Assembly: GCA_002633005.1 (NCBI GenBank)
Contig: NMRA01000436.1
Location: 334,127 to 385,890, forward strand
From: Phoronis australis
Lineage: Eukaryota > Phoronida > Phoronidae
Reading direction: 5' to 3'
Length of the DNA stretch: 51,764 bases
Of this stretch, positions 12,501-24,091 are shown piece after piece (the first letter of the stretch is position 1; the number at the start of each line of letters is the position of its first letter). Under the pieces are notes generated by a model. It saw nothing but the letters and a program-made list of their open reading frames with translations, was not told where the DNA came from and made no database searches. The translations under genes and the position numbers were made by a program.

Positions 12501-15500
12501 CTTACTACCCACCATGCGAGTAGCAAGCTCTTAGTTAACTTCCTGTTCGTTAACCCTTGCCCTTACCAAGATCCTCTTTAGAATCTTCCACGAAATGACT
12601 CTGTTGTATCATTTCTTCTGTACACTGTAGCAAGTTTCCTTCAGTAGCTTGAACTACAGAATCCAGTCTCACTATTTTGCAAACGTCTTCACAAATTATA
12701 ATAATGTACTTACTTAACGATTGGCTAACAAAAACCACATGTTCTTATCCAATCATATCATCGGCTGTTAGGATATGCTCCCAAAAAACTCTAAAATCTT
12801 TAGAGTGCATTTACCCAGAACCAAACTAGTAAACATCATCTAAAACACATCTTAAGGTCAAAAATACACGTAAACAAATTCGATCCTATGGTTTAAAAGT
12901 ACATACATGTATGCACAAATTTTTGGCAACTTAAACGAAATTTTCTGTACCAATCACTTAATCTAATCAATATTTATTCTGACAGTTAGCATATGTCATT
13001 ATGAACCAGATTTTGACAATTTCTACTTGTCTGAAGAGTACCTGGATTCGATCGAAGAATCCAACACTGGCAAGATGTGATCTCAAAATGGTGGTACATA
13101 CGCATCTAAGCAGACACGAGAAAATGCCAAATTTTTGGGATCAGTTTACTCAAAACAACTTCAAAGAACTAATCAATACCATTTGCGACAATCACGTCCA
13201 ATTTAGTTCACAAAACTGGCAGTCAAACCTGACACATCCCATTGCCTTCATTTTTAGTGGTCTACAAAGACCCGAACCGAGGCCTTACCACTTAACTTTA
13301 ATGTAAATGACTTGGCCGAGCGTTTAATTATACAAACCAGGGGCGTACCCAGGATTTTGAGTTAGGAGGGCCAGGGCAGAGTATTAGCTACGCTTTTGCC
13401 GTCAGAAATTCCCACCCCCGTACTGCCAAATGGAATCTGGGAGAATTTTAGGAGGCCACGACACCCTTGCCCGCNGTATCGTTTAACTTGCGACGTCCAT
13501 GCGACGGGCGTAAGCGTGTCGCATGTTTATCACCTATTTTACCTTACCATTGTTTCATTTTGTTGTGGCCTTGTTGGATATAACAATACCATTCGCATGG
13601 ACATCGTACCTTGGGCGCACATCAGCCGGTTACCGATAAATGCTTGTCATTATCTCTACTATAAGTAAGAAAAAAGAAAACAAAGTGGACAATGGATACG
13701 GCAATCTACCGATCTTCATGCGACGAGCTCGCGACCCAGTTTCCCGCGGGAAATGGCTGGAATGCAGTTTTATAAGACATAAAGACCATGGTTATTAATT
13801 TCTCTTTATTCTGTTTCAGGCGACATTAGTGCTACAGGTCTTCATTATTAAAGCGTACAAAAATACCTCAGGAGTAGGACAGAAGGTTCTGGTGAATCGC
13901 CTAAGGTATTTTTTCATCATGATAACTTTGAACGATAATGGATTGCTGCAAAACGACAATGATTGGCGCTCAGCACCATTTTATGCATTTCAATGGCCAT
14001 GATATCTGAAATACCGCGAATGCTCGCTGGTTTTCCACTATGCATATTATAGCAAACATCAGGTATAGTGTATGTTGCGACGCCATTTGCGCAGGCTGAA
14101 TCAAAACTAGGCTTTATCTAATCTAAGAAACCATGGCATTGTTCTTTGTACATGTAGCTCAACAAACGTTTTGGCTTAGCTACATTGTTTCAGCGGGTAT
14201 GCATCGACTGAAAACCGTGTTACGTTGTGTTTGCTCAAGCGGTTAGAAATGGCATCTTGAACACGCGATGTCTCGGCAAAAACAACAACACATTGTCATA
14301 TCGTCAGTTTCTAAGCCAGCCACCACGGTTGCATTCCGATTGGTGCGTGAAAAGAGCTAATCACGCAAGTGAACGCGAGATATTGACCATATTGCCATGC
14401 GTTACCAGCAAAGCACGTGATCACAATTGCATTTTCTTTGGAGCTTGTTGCTGAACGTGCCCGTTTTCTTACAAGCACGTGCACATTTGGGTTAATGAGA
14501 GCTACGCACCAGCAAGAGTACAACCCTGTTGATCCATATTTACAGCAAAGTTTGCATGTTTTATTACTTGGTTGACACTTCATTTGTTCATTCATCAGAT
14601 TATCCGTTGCGACTACTTGGCTACTTCTTCCACTGGTGACATCAGCCTGGGTTATTGGTTTTTATTTCTACCACGAGAGGACCTTACTGCTCGAGTATGT
14701 TTACACTGGGCTCACGTCCATTCAGGTAAGTGCTCTGCTAAAGTTTCATTAATGGCCATGAAGAAAGGTGACGTATCAACCTAATCTCTACGATTCACAA
14801 CACTGATTTAATCTTAAAAAGTCTGCAATACTAGAAATGCGAAAAAAAATCAATGCTAACGGGGCGTACGTATTTCATAGAAAGTACAGCGTGAATTTTG
14901 GACGTTCCCATGACTAAGACGTAAACGTCCAAACTGATTTCAAAAGTCATAGAATGTAAAGCCTCAATAACCGAGTAGGACTCAAATGACAGATCAGTAC
15001 ATATATTTAAAAGCTGTGTGATAAACCATCTCATCTCCTCCTTAATGTGCTTCATACTAGTAAGTGGGTGAGAAGGTTTTACTATTCACCATACATGTAA
15101 GCTTGGCACGGGGTTTTGGATGTGTCATTTGAGAGGAACTCAGTTACGCAATTGCTACAGATCGAGTTCTGCATTATACGCCTCGGCGACTGTGTATTTT
15201 TCAGCTTATCGCTGGAGCTTTTAAAGTTGTCGGACTGGATTTTAACCAATGACACGGCTTAAATTCTAATAAACCACGTTCTTGTATGCCGTACATCAAA
15301 ACAAATCCTCGTGGTCTTTGATTCAGGTAAAACAGTGCCCCAAGTCCGAGTCTCCTTGTAATCGCGTAAAGAAATGGGGGCTTTTTAGAAAAATCCACGA
15401 TTACTGAGAGAGATATAGCGATGTAAATAGTGCTCAACATACAATCAGGTATCAATCGTAACATCATGAGCAGGACTGTTAATTATATGACAGTTCTGTC

Positions 15501-16151
15501 TCAGTCTTCATTTGCTAAATATTTTATCGTCTGCAACTCAGGCCCCGATTCATTGGTAACTACAATATCAAATATTGTTATTATTTAACTATTTCCAGGT
15601 GATGTTACACGTTCAATGAAAAGCTACCAATGTTTCCTGGCCATCTTTGTAATCTCTTTTCAAGTAATAAATCGTTACATTTAAAACTGTTTCTTTTACT
15701 ACAGAAAACTTGCAACCCACCGTGCAAGTACATACATAGAGGATGTGATCCGTCACGTGAACAGTCTGAGTGAAGTCTTTAAAAAGATCTGCTGAAAAAA
15801 TGAAAGAAAGTTAGGAATTCGAAGCGTATGGGATAAATACAAAACGTACCGAGAGTGGCGTACATTAAGTCTTATCCCGCTCGACATTATTCCGCGTATC
15901 GACCGAGACCAAATATAGATGAATTTTAGCCTTCTTACTCACTTAAATTCGGGTCCAGCAGTTTTAATTTATTCGCCGCACCTCCATCCTTGTAGGGCTT
16001 CGTGATCTTCCTTTTGTTCGTGGCCTTCAATCCCGATCTGTGGATAACACCTTCGGAGGACAGTTACAAAGGATCGAGACGCTCATCTAAGGTTCACCCT
16101 ATGAACTTACAACTAGACCCAGGGCATCTCAGTGCCGTTACAAGTAGATTG
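9417..16151 (+). CDS. Adhesion/secretin-family (class B) G protein-coupled receptor, seven-TM region
   Basis: Seven exons join in phase: 9417-9508, 10605-10704, 11054-11198, 11416-11549, 13820-13905, 14599-14725 and 15996-16151, giving about 280 codons. The spliced reading contains seven hydrophobic segments and the 7tm_2 signatures: SLDLVTIA in TM1, a TM3 Cys (VACFAMSMVSHYLY) with WLLLDGIQLLY, GWGVTPAGIVGG in TM4, the ECL2 Cys in VCWLSRDD followed by VIWTFITP, LLLPLVTSAWVIGF in TM6, and TSIQGFVIFLLFV in TM7. The paired TM3/ECL2 cysteines form the usual disulfide of the family. A plasma-membrane receptor is expected; the ligand is unknown. No GPS, GAIN or other extracellular domain was found in the window, so the N-terminus is missing, very diverged or interrupted by the mobile element at 6-8.5 kb. 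The C-tail probably continues at about 16684. The ortholog group cannot be set. Confidence 0.88.
10605..10704 (+). CDS. GPCR exon: ICL1 and TM2
   Basis: Acceptor TTCCATTTCAG, donor GAG|GTATAC. One base completes the Arg codon, then EEHGRSTTFINMTVAQMMNQ continues into TM2. INMTVAQ matches the INL.LAQ pattern of class B TM2. Confidence 0.85.
11054..11198 (+). CDS. GPCR exon: TM3 to start of TM4
   Basis: Acceptor TTTCTTTTAG, donor G|GTGAGT. It carries the TM3 cysteine and the WLLLDG signature, equivalent to W.L.EG in adhesion receptors, and ends inside the GWG motif of TM4. Confidence 0.9.
11416..11549 (+). CDS. GPCR exon: TM4, ECL2, TM5 start
   Basis: Acceptor CTCATTACAG, donor GTG|GTAAGT. 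It completes GWGVTPAG and carries the ECL2 VCWLS cysteine and the start of TM5 (VIWTFITPLMVCGV), the most diagnostic exon of the set. Confidence 0.9.
12329..12525. repeat. Tandem repeat, ~63-68-bp unit, three copies, in a GPCR intron
   Basis: Copies begin GCTGGTCACAGT at 12329, 12397 and 12460 and each contains a CCCAC.. or CCACG.. block. An 84-codon open frame through it simply repeats itself in register (units of roughly 21-22 residues). I regard it as non-coding intronic repeat. Confidence 0.75.
13338..13474 (+). mobile_element. hAT-like MITE, copy a (ends at an N)
   Basis: Starts CAGGGGCGTACCCAGGATTTT and contains AATGGAATCTGGGAGAATTT, matching copies at 24092-24250 (reverse), 26151-26300 and 40309-40471. 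The expected 3' terminus is absent: the copy runs into an ambiguous base at 13475. It lies in the GPCR intron between TM5 exons. Confidence 0.7.
13820..13905 (+). CDS. GPCR exon: TM5 end and ICL3
   Basis: Acceptor TTCTGTTTCAG, donor AAG|GTATTT. Reads ATLVLQVFIIKAYKNTSGVG and a basic segment ending in Arg; phase 2 at the end matches the next exon. Confidence 0.8.
14599..14725 (+). CDS. GPCR exon: TM6 and ECL3
   Basis: Acceptor CATTCATCAG, donor CAG|GTAAGT. Reads LSVATTWLLLPLVTSAWVIG, then the start of TM7 (YVYTGLTSIQ). The LLLPL..W pattern is typical of class B TM6. Confidence 0.88.
15850..15920. repeat. Dispersed repeat, copy 2
   Basis: Shares GAGAGTGGCGTA, the ATCCC block and GACATTATTCCGCGTAT with 2010-2090 in the same order and spacing. 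It lies in the GPCR intron just before the TM7 exon. Confidence 0.6.
15996..16151 (+). CDS. GPCR exon: TM7 and cytoplasmic tail start
   Basis: Acceptor CATCCTTGTAG, donor TTG|GTGAGT, 52 codons in phase 0. GFVIFLLFVAFNPDL completes the SIQGF motif. A polar Ser-rich tail (SEDSYKGSRRSSKV) follows. Confidence 0.85.
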
Positions 16152-16683
16152 GTGAGTACGCAACTGAGGTGAAACGTCGGGGCTTACGATTAGTGTGACT
16201 ATTCACTAGGGAAATGATTATGTTTTCATGTACGTTTGTCTGAAAAAAAACTGATATGAATTCACCGAGATCATGTTCATTGACGGTGTGGCACATTGAA
16301 GAGGCGTGAAACCCGTAAAACAATTTTTAAACAGGTCATGTCAATTCTACGTCTTGAGGACGCAATCGTGATGTGAGTTAATCACTTTGAATACTGAACG
16401 AATTTCTTAAAAAATCGTCACATTCACTATTTTTGAAACACAAACGAAATAAAAACACTTTTATTCCAATTACAGGCCAGCAAATTTATCGATGACTCAT
16501 AACCGAAATCCATGTATAAGAAACATAAAGGTTGAACAATAAAATAATTTTGCCGAGCCTATAAGATCCGAACATCAATTGTTTCAAATTCAAATAAAAC
16601 CTGCGCGCAACACCCTCATATTGGTATTGCCTCAACCACTGAAACAGTATCTTCCCTTAGTCTTATTATATTGTCCTTATGAG

Positions 16684-16836
16684 TGGTGTATTGCCGATGG
16701 AATTGACCTATCGCAAGCTCCGCCCCTATGCGAAAAGTCACGTGATACCCGACACTCGAACGAGATGTCAGAGGCAAATACACTGTCGCTAAACGACGTT
16801 CCTGGTGGAATCGATGAGTGTTTTTGCACTATTTGA
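16684..16836 (+). CDS. Possible terminal exon of the GPCR (C-tail)
   Basis: An open segment follows AG at 16682-16683 and reads in the phase needed by the TM7 exon (phase 0). It starts WCIADGIDLSQAPPLCEKSR and ends GGIDECFCTI before a TGA. A second open frame (16815-17000) overlaps it by a small shift and reads a polar, tail-like sequence ending LQCSPDK. Either could be the tail. A polyadenylation-type AATAAA at about 17096 fits a gene end here. Confidence 0.35.
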   Translation, partial: WCIADGIDLSQAPPLCEKSRDTRHSNEMSEANTLSLNDVPGGIDECFCTI

Positions 16837-17094
16837 AAACGCTTCGACAGAGACAAGAGGCGATGCTTTTCAATAGAGAATCGTACGTTCATGATATGGG
16901 AATTTGTAAAGTTGACGATGAAAAAATAAGTGCTCGAGGAGTCAGCGAAAATCCGAAGAACCCTCGGCCTCAGGGCTACCTTCAGTGTTCACCTGATAAA
17001 TGACAAGGCCACTGATACGATATGTTCATGTTAAGCTGGGTATGTACCTTAAAATCGATTTATCTGTACGATTCCATAGATTTCATGATCTTTC

Positions 17095-17101
17095 GAATAA
17101 A
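17095..17101 (+). promoter_or_regulatory. Possible polyadenylation signal
   Basis: AATAAA within TTTCGAATAAAATCAG, about 260 bp after the candidate GPCR stop. Such hexamers are common by chance in this composition. Confidence 0.3.
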
Positions 17102-17409
17102 ATCAGTGAAGATTCACCGATATTTTTATTTTGTCGTCTGCTAAATTTCGCCAAATGAAAAGTAGGTCACAACTGGTGGGACTCCTGGAGTAAAGTACGT
17201 CATGGATTACAGACAACATATGCACTATAGTCTCTGATTAGGTCGACTCGATAGCACTGTTCACGCTTTTCTAATCTTGTAATGAAATATTTTGATCAAA
17301 AAATTCAGGTTCATAGCTCAGGTACACACTCGTCTCGTCCTAGGCAAACAGTTAGCTCCGGTAGGTCTAGGGCTGTGTCTACATGTAAGTCAAATTAATG
17401 TCGGGAATT

Positions 17410-17732
17410 CAGTGGCGGATCTAGGATACCACAGGGGGGCCCAACATATGTTGCCTCGTGGAATTGGGCAAAGTGTGATTGTATGTGCACAGACGGCTCA
17501 AAAGTTGCAGGGGCCAGGGATGTAGACCGTTGGACCTTCTGTTCAGAAAATCTATTGGTGGACTAAAAAAACAGGAACACGATTCCGCCGCGATCTGGGG
17601 TCTGAGTACCCTCTTCAGCTACCGTTCCTAGTTACTGAACTCAATATTTCCTCAAGCTTCACGCTCTTGCTGTTTCATTTTGCTTGCGGCAGCCAAGGGG
17701 GGGGCCTGCCCCCTCCCTAAATCCGCCTATGG
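17410..17732 (+). mobile_element. hAT-like MITE with inverted ends, copy b
   Basis: Begins CAGTGGCGGATCTAGGAT and ends CCTAAATCCGCCTATGG, imperfect inverted termini. GAATT flanks both ends and may be part of the target duplication. Internal sequence (TTGCGGCAGCCAAGGGGG) recurs in reverse at 38665-38745. Confidence 0.7.
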
Positions 17733-17739
17733 AATTGTC

Positions 17740-19780
17740 CGTTTGCGCCATTAAAACATTTAACGTAGGCCTACCGTCTTATGAACTTGGCATTTTTTTG
17801 TAGTTTCATTCCATAAAGGTAGCTTTCATTTAATTTTGAAGGTTGCATGATCACTAAGTCGTGGTATGGTTACAAAAGATTACAAGTCTGTTGTTGTAGT
17901 TGCAAAAATTGGGTATTTACAAAAATAACTCAAATTCTTTTTTAAAGCTTCATAAATCTAAATATCATGTTTGAACAACTTCAAAATGAGCTCTCTCTAA
18001 CTCTACAGACATAGTGTATACTTGAGGTACACGTCGAAAAAGTAATTCAACAGTTTATTTTTAGTGACAACAGCTCGACCAAGGCTTTGAGTTCCAGCAG
18101 TAATCCAGTGCCCTGTGCCGATCGAATCTCTGAACTTTGACCGGGAGAGAAGTTCAGTTGAACGCCAGCCTACGGTTTATGAATAACAAAAATGTACCTT
18201 TGATACGAAACAAAATAATGTCCATTAGGTTGAAATAAACAAAATAAAATAAAATAAAATAAAAATGTCCTTGAAAACAACAATTTCCGAGGACTACCGC
18301 TAGAGTGCTGAGATCCAGCAGGTGCCGAGACAAAGGCGGCCAGACGTAGGAAACTCCGGTGTTAAAATCTGAGATAGCTCTGCACCATAGCCACCAACCT
18401 GAAAAGTGCGTATCTTGGAACTAATATATTTGTGTTGATTATAGCCTTCGAGTTATCAAGCAACATTGCGAAGTTCAGCTGCTCGTGTGGCCGCGAGTTT
18501 GATCGACAGTTTACGCTTTTCAACATAATTTTTCGGCTTAGGACATGCCAAAAAATGACGGGATATTATTCTGGAGCAGCATAACGGCTGTTGGTGCTAC
18601 ACACGCCATATCAACACCGTTTCCCCATTCTTAGCGGACAATTTCTTGAGCTATAGACTAAAGTAAGTTTTACTCGACTACGTGTGGTTTGTCGGGTAAA
18701 ATGGCGGCTTGGAAACGCAGACGAAGGTGTGCCAAGAATGCTGCGTTCTGATTGGTCAATTAAGCCGTCCGTCATAATCCTGGCGATAGGTCAATTTCCA
18801 AAACAAGCGCAAAACTCTGAATTCAAACTGAGGCTAAATAGTTAACATGGCGGACGTAAGTTGTGCTTGAACTCGCACGCATGGTGAAAATAAAAGTTCG
18901 AGTTTGAGCCAGCAAAGTTAAGGACGATGACATGAAATTTGTCTTCCGATTTGAAATAACAGAGTTTAGTAAAAGTGAACTTTGACTGACGTGTAACAGT
19001 TACTTCTTCTTTGGGCTCATTTTATCATTTAATCTAGAATGACATTAGGTGGAGTTATCTTGTGTTTGGTCTTGGCATTATGTGCTATTCTTGCTTGAAG
19101 GACAATGAACACTCGGTTTTTGGCGGAGATTTCCGATGTCTGACCGCACGCTCATCACGGGAAATCGCCTATCGGCAACTGCCGGATATCGCGGTAGGCT
19201 TACCTTTGCAGCAACCCGTGGCTCTTCTGTTCTAAACGTTTGCTTTTTGCAAAATCCGAGTTTAAATACATTGACACTGTATGATGTGGAGGGCTCTCAA
19301 ATAACATTCGTGGGCATGCAAAAGCACACTTCCTTCGGGAGAGTCCGTCAAAAATCCGGATGTGTACGAATGCCGTGTGGCATGAGCGTCAGAGAATAGC
19401 CTCGTTGAATTTGTCAAGTCAGCACTTGAAGGCAATTTGATCAAGTGAAAGAAGGGATCCAAGGATTTGTTCGATGCTGATTTCGTAGAGTTCCGTGGAT
19501 GTTTGAGTAAAAAATTCTGAGAACACCGATCTTCATTGCCCAAACTTTATGTTTTATTAGAGTGAGTTATGTCACTGGTGATCGAGGAACAGTTAGACCC
19601 AAGGGCCTGTGATGCCATTACAGTTTTCAAATTCTCTGCCAATATTGTTATATTTGCGCGCATACGCTAGATGAAGTCGGAGAGGTTGCCGCTTGAAATC
19701 ACTCTTTTGTTTACATCTAAGTTCAAAGTTCAAAATGTTCATTTGAGGCAACGCGCTAACTCAATATTTTGGCCAGAGAA
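17740..19780. other. Non-coding DNA with one possible start exon
   Basis: No gene recognised. An (AAAAT)n run lies at 18238-18265. Overlapping opposite-strand frames at 19136-19543 look like chance frames. ATGGCGG occurs at 18702 and 18847. Confidence 0.4.
18847..18855 (+). other. Possible micro start exon
   Basis: AACATGGCGGAC followed by GTAAGT gives Met-Ala-Asp and a perfect donor, with A at -3 and G at +4. A CCAAT-type ATTGG lies about 90 bp upstream. No downstream partner exon was found, so this may be chance. Confidence 0.15.
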
Positions 19781-19791
19781 ATCTTAATACT

Positions 19792-21822
19792 ATAGACCGG
19801 GTGCACGCGCTACTGCAGCAGATAACTTGACGCCATATTAGAGAGTGCTACTAGTCACGTGACACGGCTGATTGCCGTGTAAGCAAACGGGGTAAATTGT
19901 CCTTTTCAAAGCGTGTCACCTGACAAATAAAAAAAGCCGAAGAGTGTGTTTTTTTCCAGAAACATACAAAAACATGTGATGTAGCACTTACAAGCGTTTT
20001 GTAAGAGTTAGTCAGTCGTTAGGGAAAATATCGAACTATTAGAAGATAGCAACCAGTGGCAGATTCTCGAAGGGCCTGAGCCGGGGGTCGATCCACTGCG
20101 AGCGTTTCGTTTTTTCGTTTTTTTTCAAGAAAAACCACTAAGATCGCGCAAATTTATCATTTAATTGGTGTCGCTCGATGCAAATGAATTATATCCAGGA
20201 GAAGTGCCGCTCATTCGGGACGTGTACATGTACTTTCGTGGTGCCTCAATAAGAGTTTTCATAGAGTGTTGAACAATGACCCCGGGTAACTTTGTAAAAT
20301 TAAAATATGACCAGGGTCGCTTTTAATGGGGGTTTAAATTTAATGTGGACTACTGTGAAAAATGACCTCATTGGGGTCATATAAATAAATGACAGGTTTT
20401 TAAAATTCATTAGGGCGTTCCCTCGTTCAGTACAGCGGTTGTGAGCTTGTGATTACATCTAGCTCCTTTCTTAACTTAGTCTTTTGTCTGGTAGGACAAC
20501 ATGCAGATAAAATATCTAACAGGCTTATAACCGATCACATGTGAACACAGTCAAACCCAGTACGTTGTAATTTAAAAAGCAAAGAACACAGACTCAGTTC
20601 CTCTTCTGTGCATCGCTCAGAATTGCCAAAGTACAAATATTCTTCTCTCACGCACGGTATTCCTCTCTAACAGATCTGAAGACCCACTGGCTATGCACTT
20701 GTTGGCGTTTTGTGGCCCACACCGTGTAATTGTGTGCTCTCAAAGAGATCAGCCCCGCTCCCACACATTATTTCGGACCGTTCCTTTCCATCTGATATAC
20801 CTACTGCGCGACCCTCAACCGAGAAATTTAAAATAAATTCTTCTCTCACAAACGCTGTCTGCTTATCCCAACCCCCTATTGCGGGGGAACCGTTGAATAA
20901 TGACGAGACAGGTTTTCACGGACGTGGGGTCATTTTTTCATTGGCTGAAAATTCTTCACATTAAATTTAGACCCTTTAAAAAACTAACCGGGGTAATTTT
21001 TCACGGAGTCATAATTAATGCTGCATCGGCTCCGTTGGGTATATTTCCATTCGGTTACGAGTGAGAAATTATGTTTACTGAGTAAAGGTTGGATGCGCAA
21101 TCCAGTCGTACAGGTTGCTATGCACTTTACTTTTTGCGCAAGTTTCGTCACAAAACAATGAGCTATGCAAATCTAAAAAAAATCCAATATCAACTTCGAC
21201 ACAATTACTGATTTTGCAGGGATTTGTTTGTTTTGATACAGCAGAAAACATCTGATTTTGTAATACATTAAGAAACGAGTTTTGAAAGCAGTATATATTT
21301 CAATAGAGAAAACACTATTCACTTAGATGATTGATTTCGATGCCCCGGCTGGCGAGGAAGTTCGGGGGATGTTATTTTTCAATACAAGTAAAAATACAAA
21401 TGATTTTTATTAATACTAAATATTTACTTAAATATAATTAGCAAACAGCATCAGCATTGGATAACAGCATATGCTGGACAATATTTATATTTTTAATTGA
21501 TCTTATATGGTCTCAATCGCCAAGACCGATGTGCAAACAACGCAAAAAGTCGCTCCGCGTAAACTATGGTGGCAGAACATATAAATCTAGTTGCAGCACC
21601 ACTTAACTCCATGGCCGAACCAAAAAACCCATGACTCAATGGCAGGACCAAAAAATTAACTCTTCAGCTGCAAGCACAATACTGCGAGTCCCCGCATTTC
21701 CTGACTGATGCCGTAGGGCTCCCAGTGTTTTCCGCCATTTTTGTCTTGTGTAGCACTCTCCAATATGGCGTTATATTGACAACGCGAGCAGCATGTATCT
21801 GAGTGGCGCGCGCCCGGTCTAT
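19792..21822. mobile_element. ~2-kb element bounded by ~60-70-bp imperfect inverted repeats
   Basis: The left end (19792-19851) starts ATAGACCGGGTGCACGCGC and ends GAGAGTGCTAC. The right end (21750-21822) is its imperfect reverse complement, starting GTAGCACTCTCCAATATGGC and ending CCCGGTCTAT. A second copy of the right end lies at 22052-22124. No transposase frame is seen inside, so it is non-autonomous. Confidence 0.65.
20275..21015. mobile_element. Nested inverted-repeat element
   Basis: About 100-130 bp at 20275-20400 (GACCCCGGGTAA.. and TTTAAATTTAATGTGG) matches the reverse complement of 20905-21015 (TAAATTTAATGTGAAG in reverse) with gaps. It sits inside the 19792-21822 element and resembles a foldback MITE that inserted later. 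Confidence 0.5.
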
Positions 21823-22133
21823 GTGATGATGCTCGCTGGTTCCCTGCGTGCTTAGCCCAGCCAGCACGCCGGTATCACCTAGTGGCACGTGCTTTAGCAT
21901 TGGTCGATGTAATCTTGGCAGTCATTGGTTAGCTTTACAACACCGTGAAAAAATGGCGGACTGTGAACGATTTTTAGCCTTCGTTTCTGAAGTGATGTTT
22001 AATAGCCGCGTGCTTGAAGCACATACATGCACAATAAANTTTTTGTCTTGTGTAGCACTCTCCAATATGGCGTTATATTGACAACGCGAGCAGCATGTAT
22101 CTGAGTGGCGCGCGCCCGGTCTATGTGATGATG
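21738..22133. repeat. 94-bp duplication with an N at the junction
   Basis: 21738-21831 and 22040-22133 appear identical over 94 bp (TTTTTGTCTTGTGTAGCACT ... GTGATGATG). The second copy starts immediately after the ambiguous base at 22039. This looks like two overlapping contig ends or haplotypes joined with one N, although a true duplication of the transposon end is possible. Confidence 0.75.
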
Positions 22134-22139
22134 TCTATG

Positions 22140-24085
22140 GTCTTGGCATATCAATTAAGGAGAGGTGGTTTGCCCAGCGGGAGAAAAACCGGCGAAATGA
22201 CGAGCAGTTGACAGATCGTTTTGTTTTTTTTTTAATTTGAACTTAAGGAAAATCCCTCGGCATCAATAAAGATTCAATTTTTTTACGAACAAACAATAAA
22301 ATATCGGGGAAACAGTTTGATTTCTGTGGCAGTAAAGAACCATTTTGAATAATACAATTTAGTCTGTTTTTATGCCACCTTAATGAACTTCATCAATCTT
22401 GGCTTATAGTTTCTCGGCCACCGAAAAGCGCAGTCTTTCTTCAAGTTTGAAGTTTTTTGGGATCCGTACTGAAATCCCCAACTATATACTAATACTTGGG
22501 TCGGCATTACCCTTGGTAAATGAGAAATTGACCAAATTAATACCAGTATTATTATTTTTTCAGGAAATATGCCCGGATGATAAGAACATCAAACGTCTAG
22601 TCTTCGTCCCATAGTTACATGTATCAGCCCGTGTGTCGTACCGGCGTTCACCCAGACTCACGGTGGAACGTGCAAGGACTAAACTATAAGAACGTGTTCA
22701 GAAACCGCTGGTTATTTGTTTGGTTCAAGTCTACGATTGTGTACTTGTATATCTATGTAAACAAGAAGTATATATCAGCAATAATTCAGTTGTCCCTTTT
22801 TACCTCGTTTAGTTCGTTGAGTGCACCCAAGGTAACTTTCTCAAGAAACGTGTACTGGAGATTAAGGTGATTTTAAGTGTTCGGTTTGTTGACTTGTAAT
22901 AAAATAATTGATATTGTTGTGTCGCGTTGGTCTCTGCTTGAGTTAAATATACAGCGTGTCCAAAATGTACTAAAACGTGTAATGACAATAACAGACTGAT
23001 ACCATTACGTGCACGTGCGTACGCATCCAATAACGTCACAGGCAACAGTAACGTACAATGTAGAGCTAAGTTGTCTCCTGGTTATGTGCCAGGAAACTGT
23101 GGCCTCTCTTTCTCTATTTAAAGCGTTTGATCCAGTTGTCGGTCCATGCAATATTCTCAGTGCCGAAAAAAATAAGATTTTGAAAACGGAGCTTTGACAG
23201 ACAAGAAAAACACTCGTGTGTTACCAAAACAGATGGATGGGACAAAACAGCGTTACTTCTGGCTGCCAACACTACGTGTTTTTCTACACGCCCTCTATAA
23301 AAAAGATGGTTATCGCACTCCTTAACCACCGATTCTTTGTTTTGCATTCCGTGCCTGCAACGTTCTCCTGTTTTTCTTTTTGGCATCAGCACAATTTGTT
23401 TAAACTGCAATGAAAAGGATTTCGTGAAGGCGGAAATCTCGAGATTAAATTCTGCGGTACGTATCCCCAACCAGGTCACTAATTGCGTGCGCGGGGTGCG
23501 TGAATGAGAGGGCGCCTTATCGAGTACAAGTTGCGTCCATTAGAAAACAGTGGATAAAGCAATAGAGTTTTGTTAAACGGGCGCATTTGCAAGGAATCGG
23601 TGAATTAACAAATCAATGAATTACATGCATGTTCAGTCAATTAGCGCCATTAAATTGAAACATTGCCGATGCGTTCTTTTTTGGTTTCGCAAAGGATAAA
23701 GAACACGCTGCTTACTTTTCTTGACTTGTGTTTTATTAGCTTTCAGCGTACACGTTGTCCAAACAAAGTTCACATTCTCGATATGCCACACCACTGTAGA
23801 CGGTTGGGGGTGGCATCTTGTCACCTGGTCCCAACGACTACCGGCACTGCTACTGCACAACCCGTATTGCTGTAGGTATCAAATTATGATTATAGCGGGC
23901 GTTGGTATTTCCACGTTCTTGTTCTGTACACGTACACATCGCATTGAATTCAGCATTGAGAAGACACGAGTACCAAACAACCAGTTAAACACGGTAACAA
24001 GTAAAAGTAAGAAAGTTGGTTTAATATAGTTTTTATCTCTCCACGACTGACAACAAAATAAGTTTTCTTGGACCACGAATCCCCC
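22140..24085. other. Non-coding DNA, nothing recognised
   Basis: Open frames of 60-120 codons occur on both strands (the longest on the minus strand at 23114-23479), with no recognisable motif, no splice-bounded structure and no family resemblance. Confidence 0.4.
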
Positions 24086-24091
24086 TCAAAC

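Noticed and set aside
12327-12581. 84-codon Ser/Thr-rich protein
   Set aside because: The frame is just the 63-68-bp tandem repeat read through.
23114-23479. 121-codon minus-strand gene
   Set aside because: No motif, no splice context, no family resemblance; length is plausible by chance in a 52-kb window.
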